A program made the translations under genes and the position numbers. 64,000 bases of DNA from assembly GCF_030413595.1 (NCBI RefSeq), contig NZ_CP129238.1, positions 1,798,001 through 1,862,000 on the forward strand, given 5' to 3'. Each line of letters starts with the position of its first letter. The first letter of the stretch is position 1. The DNA is from Planococcus liqunii (GTDB lineage: Bacteria > Bacillota > Bacilli > Bacillales_A > Planococcaceae). Shown in pieces: positions 46,756 through 55,102 of the stretch. The notes below the pieces were generated by a model. The model saw only the letters and a list, made by a program, of their open reading frames with translations, searched no databases and was not told the origin of the DNA.

Positions 46756-47415
46756 TTATTTCACAATTCCGATGGCAAAGCCGTCATAGCCTTTGCTGCC
46801 GACTGTTTGCAGGGCAGTGCCGTCGATCAAATTTTCATCTGCCATCATATCCATGAAATCCCGTATGGCTTTTCCGGTCGAATCTTCCGGATCGAGAACG
46901 CGCCCGCCTCGGACCACGTTATCGGCAATGATGACAGTGCCGGGACGGGAGAGTTTCAACGCCCATTTAAAATATTCAGGGTAGCTTGGTTTGTCTGCAT
47001 CGATGAAAATCAAATCGAATGAGGACCATCCTTTGGATTTTAAGGTCGGCAAGGTATCAATAGCCGCTCCTTCGATGACTTCGATCTTATCGGACAAACC
47101 CGCGCGTTCAATGTTTTCGCGGGCCACCTTGGCATGGGCATTTTTGTATTCAAGTGTCACGATGTGCCCATCTTCCGGCAAGCCGCGGCCCATCCATATG
47201 CTGCTGTAGCCGCCCAGTGTGCCGATTTCCAGGACGTTTTTGGCGTTCGCCATTTTTACCATCAGGCTCAGGAACTTGCCATGATTCGCTGAAACATCGA
47301 TTTCCGGCAATCCGGCATCGGCGTTGTTTTGCTGCACGGCTTTCATGACCGGATCTGTGTTGTGAAGCTTATCTGTAAAATAATCGTCTACGTCGTTCCA
47401 CATTTGCTCTTTCAT
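46756..47415 (-). CDS. SAM-dependent O-methyltransferase (Methyltransf_3)
   Basis: 219 residues. VLEIGTLGGYSSIWMGRGLP is the SAM-binding motif I, EVIEGAAIDTLP follows, and LIFIDADKPSYPEYF with DNVVRGGRV marks the catechol-type catalytic/metal residues. AGGAGGTC precedes ATG 47415. Last gene of a three-gene minus-strand set (DUF gene, hmoA, methyltransferase). Substrate unknown. Confidence 0.9.
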   Translation of the reverse strand: MKEQMWNDVDDYFTDKLHNTDPVMKAVQQNNADAGLPEIDVSANHGKFLSLMVKMANAKNVLEIGTLGGYSSIWMGRGLPEDGHIVTLEYKNAHAKVARENIERAGLSDKIEVIEGAAIDTLPTLKSKGWSSFDLIFIDADKPSYPEYFKWALKLSRPGTVIIADNVVRGGRVLDPEDSTGKAIRDFMDMMADENLIDGTALQTVGSKGYDGFAIGIVK

Positions 47416-47477
47416 TAAAAGACCTCCTGATTTTAAAGATGCTGTTAAAGTTTGCGCCAGGTTAAGGTATAAAGAGC

Positions 47478-47804
47478 TTAGTTTTCTTGAACTGCCGTTT
47501 TAACTGCCTTCACTTCGTATTTGGCCACTTCCACATTAAGAATATGCGCCGGTTTGGGTTTGTTCAGGTTCGCTTTATGGCCGGCGATATGGACATCGCT
47601 TTTCTCCCATTGCTTCCAATGCGCTTCGGATTCCCATGTCACGAGGATCAGCACTTCTTCTTCGCCGCGTCTCACTTTTTTCTGTAAAACCTTCATATCA
47701 ACAAAGCCTTCTTGCTTTTCAAGAATTCCGGGTTTGCTGAAGCGCTCAAGCACCAAGTGGGAATTTCCTTCAGTGATGGTCATTTTACGGGATTGGATAA
47801 ACAT
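47478..47804 (-). CDS. Heme-degrading monooxygenase HmoA
   Basis: 108 residues from ATG 47804 with TGGAGAT upstream (the frame extends to 47852). FIQSRKMTITEGNSH, KQEGFVDMKVLQKKVRRGEE, WESEAHWKQWEKSD and AGHKANLNKPKP closely resemble Bacillus HmoA. ABM-fold enzyme that opens heme and releases iron. Followed by the O-methyltransferase 62 bp downstream. Confidence 0.88.
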   Translation of the reverse strand: MFIQSRKMTITEGNSHLVLERFSKPGILEKQEGFVDMKVLQKKVRRGEEEVLILVTWESEAHWKQWEKSDVHIAGHKANLNKPKPAHILNVEVAKYEVKAVKTAVQEN

Positions 47805-47872
47805 ATTTAAATCTCCATTCATTTTATAATTTTGAACTTGCTTTCCATACATTCTCTGCGATTTCTTTAAAC

Positions 47873-48223
47873 TTACTCGCCATGGACAGTTTCGCCGGGT
47901 TTGTCTTCGGATGCGGAAGAACTTTCATGGATTTCGTCTTCATGGATTTCAAACAGCTGCGTAAATTCAGCAATCACCATTTCAACCGCTTTCAGTTCAC
48001 CGACCAGAACCGGATGGATCGTCTGCAATTCCGGCGTTTCCAACTGCTGCTTTAACGTATCCCGGCGGGTGTTCATACGGGCTAGAAATTCAAGGGCTCT
48101 GCCGCGCCTAAACGTTTTGGCGCCGCCGCGTTCTTTGCGCCGGTGTCCGCCTCTGCCGCGACGGAATTCCTCCCGGCTTAGGTCATCAGATCTGGTTGGT
48201 TTTGTGTCTTCGGGTTCTTTCAT
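47873..48223 (-). CDS. Basic, conserved Bacillales protein of unknown function
   Basis: 116 residues. Very basic first third (RRGRGGHRRKERGGAKTFRR), central helical RALEFLARMNTRRDTLKQQL and ETPELQTIHPVLVGELKA, acidic tail. GGAGG precedes ATG 48223. The charged head suggests nucleic-acid binding (inference). First gene after the TGTATACA promoter. Confidence 0.7.
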   Translation of the reverse strand: MKEPEDTKPTRSDDLSREEFRRGRGGHRRKERGGAKTFRRGRALEFLARMNTRRDTLKQQLETPELQTIHPVLVGELKAVEMVIAEFTQLFEIHEDEIHESSSASEDKPGETVHGE

Positions 48224-48264
48224 TGCTTTTACCTCCTAACACTTCCATTTGCCTAACTGTTTTG

Positions 48265-48293
48265 ATTGTATACAAATGTATACAAAGTGTCAA
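48265..48293 (-). promoter_or_regulatory. Promoter with tandem TGTATACA palindromes
   Basis: On the minus strand TTGACA (48288-48293), 17-bp spacer and TACAAT (48265-48270). Two copies of TGTATACA (48267-48274, 48277-48284), 2 bp apart, fill the spacer and -10 region, so a repressor bound there would block the promoter. Confidence 0.75.
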
Positions 48294-48474
48294 ACTTCTA
48301 ATGAAACAAACCTGCGTGGACATTTTTAGGCTGAAATTTAAAGGCTTTAAGGCACGATCTTAAAATCGTTCGTGAAATTCCGTCACATAATCGACTTACA
48401 TTAAATGTCATCAGTAATGCTATGATGAAAAAGAATGAATTTATCCATTTATTGTATGTAGAAGGAGTGTCGTT

Positions 48475-49671
48475 ATGTCCACAGAATCCATGATTTCGTT
48501 AAGCAGTTCGTCGTTGTTCTTTTCATTTATTCTTTTCTTGATCGCGATTGTCCCGTTTGGCATCGCAGTGAAATCCCGGAAGCAAGCGGCTATTAAAATC
48601 GCTTTGGCGTTGACAGTTATCGGCTTTTTGGCTCAATTGACTTATTTCATTTTGCGGTGGGTGGCTTCCGGACATGCACCGGTTAGCAATCTCAATGAGT
48701 TTTTGACGTTTTTCGGCATCATGCTGATCGGCAGCTTTTTGGTGTTTTACTACCTGTACCGCCAGCCAGTGGTTGGGCTGTTTTTGCTGCCGGTCTCTAT
48801 TTTGATCATCGCTTACGCCAGTATGTTTGCCAATGAAGTTGCACCATTAATACCTGCATTGCAAAGCCACTGGCTCACGATTCACGTCATTACGGTAGCC
48901 ACTGCCAGTGCAGTACTGTCGGTGTCATTTGTGACCGGGCTGATTTACTTGCTGAAAAATGTAGACACTGCCCAAAAAGGAAAGCGGTCGTTCTTTTTGG
49001 AACTTGTTTTGTACTTCCTGGTTGTTGTTGTCGGGTTTATCCTGGTGACTTCAGCGTTTCAGATCACCGATTACAAAGCGAGCTACCAGTTTGAGAACCA
49101 GCAAGGGGAAATCCAGGTGCACGATTACGCCATGCCTGCCATCGTGGTGCCCACTGGCTCTGTGCCCGTTAAAGAAGTGGCTGGAAGTTATGAGCCGGCT
49201 GAGCATTATGGCGGTCTGCTTGAAATTCCCAACAGCATTGAAGCAGCAAAATCCAATTCGGTTCTGTGGTCTTTCCTGGCAGGTTCCGTCATCTATTTAT
49301 TGATTCGCTTGATTGCACGCAAAAAAATCGCACAGTTGCTGCAGCCGTTTACCAATAGAGTCAGCTCCACGTTGATGGATGAAATTTCGTACCGTTCCGT
49401 AGTCATCGGCTTTCCGCTGTTTGCACTCGGTGGCCTGTTCTTTGCGATGATTTGGGCACAGATCGCCTGGAGCCGCTTCTGGGGCTGGGACCCAAAAGAA
49501 GTATGGGCACTAATCACGTTCTTATTCTATGCCGCATTCCTTCATTTGCGGCTCGGCAAAGAATGGACAGGCGAGAAAACGGCATGGCTCGCCATCATCG
49601 GTTTCGGGACAATCATTTTTAATCAAATTTTCGTGAATTTGGTCATCGCCGGCTTGCATTCTTATGCCTAA
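48475..49671 (+). CDS. Cytochrome c biogenesis protein CcsA (ResC-like)
   Basis: 398 residues, multi-helix membrane protein. WSRFWGWDPKEVWALITFL is the haem-binding WWD motif; APVSNLNEFLTFFG, the loop before it and conserved His residues (HWLTIHV, HLRLGKE) fit the CcsA/ResC family. Works with ResB/CcsB to attach haem to apocytochromes outside the membrane. No resB neighbour is present; instead an extracytoplasmic insert (about 200-260) is seen. GAAGGAG precedes ATG 48475. Confidence 0.85.
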   Translation: MSTESMISLSSSSLFFSFILFLIAIVPFGIAVKSRKQAAIKIALALTVIGFLAQLTYFILRWVASGHAPVSNLNEFLTFFGIMLIGSFLVFYYLYRQPVVGLFLLPVSILIIAYASMFANEVAPLIPALQSHWLTIHVITVATASAVLSVSFVTGLIYLLKNVDTAQKGKRSFFLELVLYFLVVVVGFILVTSAFQITDYKASYQFENQQGEIQVHDYAMPAIVVPTGSVPVKEVAGSYEPAEHYGGLLEIPNSIEAAKSNSVLWSFLAGSVIYLLIRLIARKKIAQLLQPFTNRVSSTLMDEISYRSVVIGFPLFALGGLFFAMIWAQIAWSRFWGWDPKEVWALITFLFYAAFLHLRLGKEWTGEKTAWLAIIGFGTIIFNQIFVNLVIAGLHSYA

Positions 49672-49680
49672 ACGAAGTTA

Positions 49681-49718
49681 GAGCCTTGGGAGAATGATTT
49701 GTTCTCTCGGGGCTTTTT
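49681..49718 (+). terminator. Terminator after ccsA
   Basis: GAGCCTTGGGAGAA/TTCTCTCGGGGCT with a 7-nt loop, then TTTTAG. Confidence 0.85.
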
Positions 49719-49837
49719 AGGTTCTAAAAATCTTTGGAATGCTAAACGGTGAAACGCGTTTTATGGGAGAATAAGGAATCTATACACCAGCTCCAATAAG
49801 TAATCACTTCATCCTTAAAACGAAAGGAGCAGGGTTC

Positions 49838-50317
49838 ATGAAAATGAAAAATATACTGGCAGCTGCGTCACTCCTTATTCTTTTATCAGGCTGTTCGGCT
49901 AGGATAATAGAAACAAACGGAACTACAGAAGAAACACAGTCAGAATTTCCGCCGTCAATGGAAGGAATGGTCCGCATTGACGGCAGCCTGCACGACCTGA
50001 AAGAAGGCAACAGCCGGTGGGAAAGAAAAAGCGGCACCGGAACGGAAGTTGCGATGACGGATGCTGCTTCACCGTCCCAACTGGCAGAAGAAGTGGTTGC
50101 AATTCAAGCAAGCCAAAACGCCATAATTGGATTTAAGATAGAGGGAGAGCTGAAAATTTCCGTCTACCAATGGAATGGGAATAAGAGAGAGAAGCAGATA
50201 GAATTGACTGATCATCAATTCTCGGTTCCCGTAAGCGGAGGCCGCTATATTTATGAAGCGCTCGCAACTTGGGAAGAAGGGGAAGTGTCCTACACGTTTG
50301 TCATCGAAGTGGACTAG
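49838..50317 (+). CDS. Putative lipoprotein
   Basis: 159 residues. Signal peptide with lipobox LLSGC (Cys19), then a polar linker and a beta-rich domain (GFKIEGELKISVYQWNGNKR, RYIYEALATWEEGEVSYTF). ATG 49838 lies about 11 nt after AAAGGAG. Secreted and membrane-anchored; function unknown. Confidence 0.75.
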   Translation: MKMKNILAAASLLILLSGCSARIIETNGTTEETQSEFPPSMEGMVRIDGSLHDLKEGNSRWERKSGTGTEVAMTDAASPSQLAEEVVAIQASQNAIIGFKIEGELKISVYQWNGNKREKQIELTDHQFSVPVSGGRYIYEALATWEEGEVSYTFVIEVD

Positions 50318-50409
50318 TTTTTGAAGAAATGTAAATTCACCCTATAGATGGAACTTATTATCTTTCATTTCGTAAGGATAATTAAAGTAATAGGAAAGGA
50401 GAAAGACGT

Positions 50410-50904
50410 ATGCCATTTAAAAAAATTGTCCTGATGAGTGGGGCGATTGTTGTGTTTATACTGGCGGCGCTCATCAGCTGGTATGAAGGTGGGCAATTGC
50501 GCGACGAACCGTGGGAATGGCGGTATACTGCCGTATTCTCTAACTGGGCAAATGAAGGCTTCACAAACGAGGACAATCTGTGGATACTTGATCATTTTGT
50601 TTATGCCGCAAAGTTTGAACCGCTTTTTCCGTTAGTGATGGCGATATCGTTCTACTTCGTTTTGTTCCAGCTGACTTTTTGGTTATTTAGAGGTAGAAGA
50701 ACCGTACGAAATGCGATTTTATTGCTCGTAGCAAGCTTCTCTTTCCTGGCTTGCTATGCCTTATTTGATTCGCCGACCATTGGCTTTCAGCTGTTTGCCT
50801 TGCTATTCGGGTTGGCAGGGGCATTATCCGTATTTAGGATGATTGCTGTTAAATCCGGTGGATACAGTGAAGCTAAGGGCTTTGGAAAAGGGGAGTTTTC
50901 GTGA
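50410..50904 (+). CDS. Membrane protein, possibly DUF4306 (YjdJ of Bacillus)
   Basis: 164 residues, four hydrophobic helices. ALISWYEGGQLRDEPWEWRY followed by FSN resembles DUF4306 proteins (from memory). AAAGGAGAAAG precedes ATG 50410. A short hairpin ACAGGAA/TTCCTGT follows the stop. Confidence 0.55.
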   Translation: MPFKKIVLMSGAIVVFILAALISWYEGGQLRDEPWEWRYTAVFSNWANEGFTNEDNLWILDHFVYAAKFEPLFPLVMAISFYFVLFQLTFWLFRGRRTVRNAILLLVASFSFLACYALFDSPTIGFQLFALLFGLAGALSVFRMIAVKSGGYSEAKGFGKGEFS

Positions 50905-50932
50905 CAGGAAGCCATTCCTGTTTATAAGAATC

Positions 50933-50972
50933 AAAGGAGACAGCCGATTGAAAAACGGCAGTCTCCTTTTTG
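50933..50972. terminator. Terminator between convergent genes
   Basis: AAAGGAGACAGCCG/CGGCAGTCTCCTTT with an 8-nt loop and one bulge, followed by TTG. Confidence 0.8.
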
Positions 50973-50982
50973 TATACCTCTA

Positions 50983-52191
50983 TTATTCCTGCACCGTCCG
51001 CCATAAAAGAACTCTTCCTTTATAAGCAACCAAGCTGACTGCTGCTAGCAAGATACCTGACAAGACGAAGACTCCGCGGATGCCAAATGAATCTGCCAAA
51101 ACACCCATTATGAGAGAAGCGATACCGAACGTTCCCGTTCCAATTGCACCGAGCGTTGTGAACACCATCGGCAATTGTCCTTTCGGTACACTTGTCTGGA
51201 CCACTGTTTGCTGCGGAATGTTTTTGATTTGGCCGAACAGCCCAACTAAAAAGGACAATAGCAATGCCAGCAGCGGCAGGCTGTTTAGCCCGAAAAGAAT
51301 GGTGGCAAAACTGCCAGAAATAGCACCCAGGAAAATGAACTGGCTAAGCTTTTGTTCGATCCGGTCCGAAAAGTGCAGACAGAACAGGCTGCCTGCGATC
51401 AATCCGAGAAAGAAAGAACCGTTGATGAAGCCCCACCATTGTTCGTCGGCCGATAAAGCATCGCTGACAAAAACATAAAGAATTGCGGCGATCCAAACGG
51501 TGCCGGCAACGGTTTCCAGCACGTCCATCCAGGCAATCCGTTTTAGCACGGGTGAAGCGGAAACGGTCTGCCAGCCTTGGGTGATTTGCTGCCGCTTGCT
51601 TTGCTCCTTGGAAGGCGTAATGTTAACGGACTCCAACCCGCATAAAAGAAGGCTCGACAAGAAAAACAAAGCCGCAGTCAGCCAAACCAAATCGTTTGCT
51701 GAGAGCCAAATCAACAGTGAGCTGCCAACAAACCACATGGCGGTTTGGATCGACTGGGTAATAGTTTCAGTGATACCATTCGCTTTTAACAGCTGTTCAC
51801 TCTTCACGTAATGCGGGAAGAGTGTTTGAGTCACAGGGTTGGCACAGCCGTCCAGCAAGGCAACTATACTGATGACTGGAAATAGCACATAGTAGTTGGA
51901 AAGAGAGAGTTGCGGCAATAAAGATGCTAGCAAAATCAGCAAGGCGGTTTTGCCCATCTGCGAGCCAGTTAGCAGCCATTTCAAATTGAAGCGCTGCATC
52001 AGCAACGGCGTCAATGTGTTTGACAGAAACATTGATGCGGTAATGGTAAATGGCACGAAAGCGGCTGCCGTAGCCGATCCGGTCAATTCAAAAATCAGAT
52101 AAATCACGCTGACAATGTACAAGACGTCGCCAATATTGGCAAGCGACTGCCCGGTCAACAGCAAGTTGAAATTTCGATTCAGTTTCATCAT
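50983..52191 (-). CDS. MFS transporter (MFS_3/enterobactin-exporter-like)
   Basis: About 402 residues, 12 helices. LLLTGQSLANIGDVLYIVSV in helix 1 and the unusual YVFVSDAL..DEQWWGFINGSFFLG fit the MFS_3 group. GGGGGA lies before two adjacent ATGs (52191, 52188); the first ATG of the frame at 52212 lacks a ribosome site. Substrate unknown. Confidence 0.85.
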   Translation of the reverse strand: MMKLNRNFNLLLTGQSLANIGDVLYIVSVIYLIFELTGSATAAAFVPFTITASMFLSNTLTPLLMQRFNLKWLLTGSQMGKTALLILLASLLPQLSLSNYYVLFPVISIVALLDGCANPVTQTLFPHYVKSEQLLKANGITETITQSIQTAMWFVGSSLLIWLSANDLVWLTAALFFLSSLLLCGLESVNITPSKEQSKRQQITQGWQTVSASPVLKRIAWMDVLETVAGTVWIAAILYVFVSDALSADEQWWGFINGSFFLGLIAGSLFCLHFSDRIEQKLSQFIFLGAISGSFATILFGLNSLPLLALLLSFLVGLFGQIKNIPQQTVVQTSVPKGQLPMVFTTLGAIGTGTFGIASLIMGVLADSFGIRGVFVLSGILLAAVSLVAYKGRVLLWRTVQE

Positions 52192-52450
52192 TGTATTCCC
52201 CCATGAATTCAATTCGTAATTGTTTTGAATGAATGGGGTTATTTAAATTGGACTACGGGTCATGTCGAATATTCCTTTCGGCTGGCGGACGGCTCCGGGG
52301 GAAAGGGAGGTGTCCTAAATTTTGGCTAGCTCCATTATACGCTAAATATTCGGAAAATAAATGGCAGTGAAAGAAGAAATTGGATATAGTTAAATAGAAA
52401 AGCGGTTCGATAACGGCTTGCGTGTATGTATTTGCAAAGGAGATTTTCTT

Positions 52451-52921
52451 ATGGAGTTACTGTTAAAACCAATGGACCGTAAGGTGGCTGAAGAAATTTT
52501 AAGTTGGCAATATGATCCGCCGTACGATTTTTACAACACAGAAACAACTGAAGAAGAAATGTCTGAACGTCTCAATGGAGCTTGTTTTGCCTTGCAGGAA
52601 GGTTCAGGAGAGCTCGTAGGGTTCTTCTGCACCGGAAAAAGTGCACAAGTTCCGGCCGGCCAGCTTCAAGGTGTGTATAAGGAAGTTCTTACCGATATCG
52701 GGCTTGGGATGAAACCGAAGTTAACCGGGAAAGGGAATGGGTCAGCCTTTACTTCGTTCATCATTAATTGTATTGAAGAGAACTATGAAAGCGTCCCTAT
52801 CCGCCTGACCGTCGCTCTATTTAATAAAAGGGCAGTTCACTTATATAAAAAACTTGGGTTTGTTCCTGACAAGCAGTTTCGGAACAATTATGCTGAATTT
52901 ATGACGATGGTCAAAAGATAA
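52451..52921 (+). CDS. GNAT family N-acetyltransferase
   Basis: 156 residues from ATG 52451, which has AAAGGAG 8 nt upstream. LGMKPKLTGKGNGSAFTSFI is the acetyl-CoA loop and NKRAVHLYKKLGF the C-terminal block. Resembles the YjdJ-unrelated RimJ-like group acting on small molecules; substrate unknown. Confidence 0.85.
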   Translation: MELLLKPMDRKVAEEILSWQYDPPYDFYNTETTEEEMSERLNGACFALQEGSGELVGFFCTGKSAQVPAGQLQGVYKEVLTDIGLGMKPKLTGKGNGSAFTSFIINCIEENYESVPIRLTVALFNKRAVHLYKKLGFVPDKQFRNNYAEFMTMVKR

Positions 52922-52969
52922 ATTAAATTCTCTAAGAAAAACAGCTTTTTTAGAAAGGGTTTTATTGTG

Positions 52970-53734
52970 ATGAAACATATCTTTGCTTTTGAATCGATAG
53001 AAGAATATAAGAAGCATGAAAGTCTTATCCAGCGTTTCAGCGATCGATTAAATGGATACCAAGAAATACTCGAAGAAAATTTTGCCTTAACAGAAGCACC
53101 GAAGGCGATTGTATGGACCTCCGCTGAACTCGCAACTTCCGTTTTCTCTGAAATACCGATTCCTGCATTTACGAATAAAGACACAATCTACATATCTCCG
53201 GATTTAACAGCATGGAGAGAACTAATGATCGAACAATTGGATGGAAAAGATTTGCCGCATATTCAGCGTTTTTACGAAAACTTTTCTGAGAATCTTTTAT
53301 TTACTATATTGGCACATGAACTAACACACCACTCCGATTTGTTTGTAGATGAGTTTGATGAGGAATGGCATGACAGTATCTGGTTTGAAGAAGGAATGTG
53401 CGAATACTTGCCCAAAAAATTATTATTAAGTGAGAGCGAATTTAATGGCATAACTGCAGTAGAGACAGAACTGGTTGAAGTATTTACCGAAGAATACGGG
53501 TTAAGATCGCTCGATGAATTCGGAAGCGCTTCGTATAAGGGGAGTTTATCCAGCATCATGTTTGATTACTGGAGAAGCTTTTTAACCATTAAGTTTTTAG
53601 TAGAAGAGCGTTATCAAAACGATGTTCGTCTGATTTTGGAGGATTATCGTAAATGGCACGAAGGAGGAAGAAAGACATCTCTTTCCTCTTATTTTAATAT
53701 CGAACAGATGATGAAGAAAATAGATGCACGATAA
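52970..53734 (+). CDS. HExxH zinc metallopeptidase-like protein
   Basis: 254 residues, cytosolic (no signal). ILAHELTHHSDLF carries the HExxH motif and WFEEGMCEYLPKK supplies the third ligand Glu about 35 residues later, as in gluzincins. Ends in a helical region. AAAGGG lies before GTG 52967/ATG 52970. Possibly a protease or a peptidase-fold regulator; no substrate known. Confidence 0.7.
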   Translation: MKHIFAFESIEEYKKHESLIQRFSDRLNGYQEILEENFALTEAPKAIVWTSAELATSVFSEIPIPAFTNKDTIYISPDLTAWRELMIEQLDGKDLPHIQRFYENFSENLLFTILAHELTHHSDLFVDEFDEEWHDSIWFEEGMCEYLPKKLLLSESEFNGITAVETELVEVFTEEYGLRSLDEFGSASYKGSLSSIMFDYWRSFLTIKFLVEERYQNDVRLILEDYRKWHEGGRKTSLSSYFNIEQMMKKIDAR

Positions 53735-53906
53735 AAAGTATGGGAAGTAAAACGGAAAACGAATGATATGATTCTGCGCGTTTATAAAAACACGCTGGAA
53801 TTTCCAACCGACTTTTACAACGGGTATTAGTATTTACATCTGCCGGTTGCTGCCTAAGCACATCAGTTGCTCTTTTAATATATTCAAGTTATTCTAGTCA
53901 CAAGAC
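53735..53906. other. Intergenic leader of the sulfur locus
   Basis: About 170 bp of AT-rich DNA with no ORF. It ends at the CstR-type site at 53907. Confidence 0.3.
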
Positions 53907-53922
53907 ATACCCCTGGGGGTTT
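53907..53922 (+). promoter_or_regulatory. CstR-type operator 1
   Basis: ATACCC-CTGG-GGGTTT, one mismatch from ATACCC-N4-GGGTAT. Upstream of the interrupted micro-ORF and DUF302 gene. Confidence 0.7.
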
Positions 53923-53943
53923 AATTTGGCGAAGGAGATTTTC

Positions 53944-54036
53944 ATGAAGACATTTTGGAATTTGCTTTGACCAGCACAGCGCTTAGCATTCCTGGCAGGA
54001 ATTGCGTTTTTTGTTTTTATAGTCCTCACCAAATAA
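53944..54036 (+). pseudogene. 30-codon membrane micro-protein interrupted by TGA
   Basis: GAAGGAG lies 6 nt before ATG 53944. MKTFWNLL, then TGA at 53968, then PAQRLAFLAGIAFFVFIVLT and K before TAA. The post-stop part is a clean membrane helix in the same frame, so a Trp or Arg codon probably became TGA. Sits directly behind CstR-type operator 1. Confidence 0.5.
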
Positions 54037-54125
54037 AAGTTAATACAAATGGCCAAATGATTCTTTGGCTGATAAGAGGGAACAATACTTAGGAATAGAC
54101 ATATAAAAAGAGAGGAGTTTTCAAT

Positions 54126-54509
54126 ATGTTCAACTACACAGTAGAAACGGAAAAAGGCAGAGACGAAGCGGTTCAAGCGCTCGCAGAAAATCTGCAGGCA
54201 GAAAAGTTTGGAATCCTGTGGAATTTTGATCTGACAGCAAAACTTCAGGAAAAAGGCACAGATTTTGATACTCCGTTCACCATCCTCGAAGTTTGCAACC
54301 CTCAGGAAGCAAACCGGGTGCTGTCAGAAGATTTGATGGTAGGATACTTCCTGCCATGCAAAATTGTCGTGTATGAAGAAGAGGGAACGACGAAAATCGG
54401 CATGCCAAAACCAAGCGCTTTAATCGAAATGGTGCATAATGAATCGATTAAGCAAATTGCTTTGGATATTGAAGAAAGATTGATTGGCTGTATTGACAAA
54501 TCTGTATGA
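54126..54509 (+). CDS. DUF302 domain protein
   Basis: 127 residues covering one DUF302 domain: EKFGILWNFDLTAKLQEKG, DTPFTILEVCNPQEANRVL and YFLPCKIVVYEE. Two conserved Cys. AGAGGAG precedes ATG 54126. DUF302 proteins often lie with sulfur-oxidation genes; this one sits first in the CstR-regulated locus. Biochemical role unknown. Confidence 0.85.
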   Translation: MFNYTVETEKGRDEAVQALAENLQAEKFGILWNFDLTAKLQEKGTDFDTPFTILEVCNPQEANRVLSEDLMVGYFLPCKIVVYEEEGTTKIGMPKPSALIEMVHNESIKQIALDIEERLIGCIDKSV

Positions 54510-54549
54510 GAATAAAAGCTGAAGATAGAATAACTGCAATTATAGAAAA

Positions 54550-54606
54550 CGGGGCAGTTCTAATAGATTGATTTCGCTTAAGGAAGAAAAGCGGACTGTC
54601 CTTTTT
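54550..54606 (+). terminator. Terminator after the DUF302 gene
   Basis: GGGGCAGTTC pairs with GGACTGTCC (G-T pairs), with an inner CGCTT/AAGCG stem, then TTTTTAA. Confidence 0.6.
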
Positions 54607-54631
54607 AAGATGAAACAAAACGCTTGAAATA

Positions 54632-54647
54632 ATACCCAAAGGGGTAT
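54632..54647 (+). promoter_or_regulatory. CstR-type operator 2
   Basis: ATACCC-AAAG-GGGTAT, a perfect 6-4-6 palindrome upstream of cstR. Implies autoregulation. Confidence 0.8.
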
Positions 54648-54697
54648 AAAATTGATCATCATTAACATTTACTTCGTTTATAGGAGGGTTAGAACCT

Positions 54698-54958
54698 ATG
54701 GAATACGATAAACAAGTCCAAAACCGGCTGAAACGGATTGAAGGCCAGCTGAAAGGCGTCCTGCGGATGGTCGAAGAAAACGACGATTGCCGCGATGTAG
54801 TTACCCAGCTGTCTGCAGTTCGAAGTGCAGTGGATCGCGCAATCGGCGTCATTGTCAGCGAAAACCTGGAACAGTGTGTCCGTGAAAGCCTTGAAAAAGG
54901 GGAAAGCACCGATCAGCTTGTAAAAGATGCAGTGAGCCTTCTGGTCAAAAGCCGCTGA
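54698..54958 (+). CDS. Persulfide-sensing repressor CstR (CsoR family)
   Basis: 86 residues. NRLKRIEGQLKGVLRMVEE, then Cys31 and QLSAVRSAVDRAIG, then Cys60 in SENLEQC. The Cys pair at 31/60 matches Staphylococcus aureus CstR, and the His of copper-sensing CsoR is replaced by Asn. Inorganic persulfides link the two cysteines and release DNA (family knowledge). AGGAGGG precedes ATG 54698. Likely binds the ATACCC-N4-GGGTAT sites in this locus. Confidence 0.92.
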   Translation: MEYDKQVQNRLKRIEGQLKGVLRMVEENDDCRDVVTQLSAVRSAVDRAIGVIVSENLEQCVRESLEKGESTDQLVKDAVSLLVKSR

Positions 54959-54992
54959 GAAAATTCGTCAATCAAGTGTTGACGAATTTTCT
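54957..54992 (+). terminator. Terminator overlapping the cstR stop
   Basis: AAATTCGTCAA/TTGACGAATTT with a 7-nt loop, then TCTC. The descending arm also contains the -35 element of the next promoter. Confidence 0.75.
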
Positions 54993-55021
54993 CTCGGATG
55001 ATAATATACCCTATGGGGTAT
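54979..55021 (+). promoter_or_regulatory. Promoter and CstR-type operator 3
   Basis: TTGACG (54979-54984), 17-bp spacer and TAATAT (55002-55007). ATACCC-TATG-GGGTAT (55006-55021) overlaps the -10 element and start site. Confidence 0.85.
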
Positions 55022-55064
55022 GTGAATGAAGTGTGGATGTTTTATTTTTTATTTAAAATTTCAT

Positions 55065-55080
55065 ATACCCCCAAGGGTAA
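55065..55080 (+). promoter_or_regulatory. CstR-type operator 4
   Basis: ATACCC-CCAA-GGGTAA, 44 bp after operator 3, in the leader of the first DsrE gene. Confidence 0.75.
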
Positions 55081-55102
55081 ATAGAGTGGAGGAAACAAGG
55101 CA

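Noticed and set aside
53968..53970. Selenocysteine reading of the TGA in the micro-ORF
   Set aside because: No SECIS-like hairpin seen directly after it and no selenium genes in view; a mutated Trp or Arg codon is simpler.
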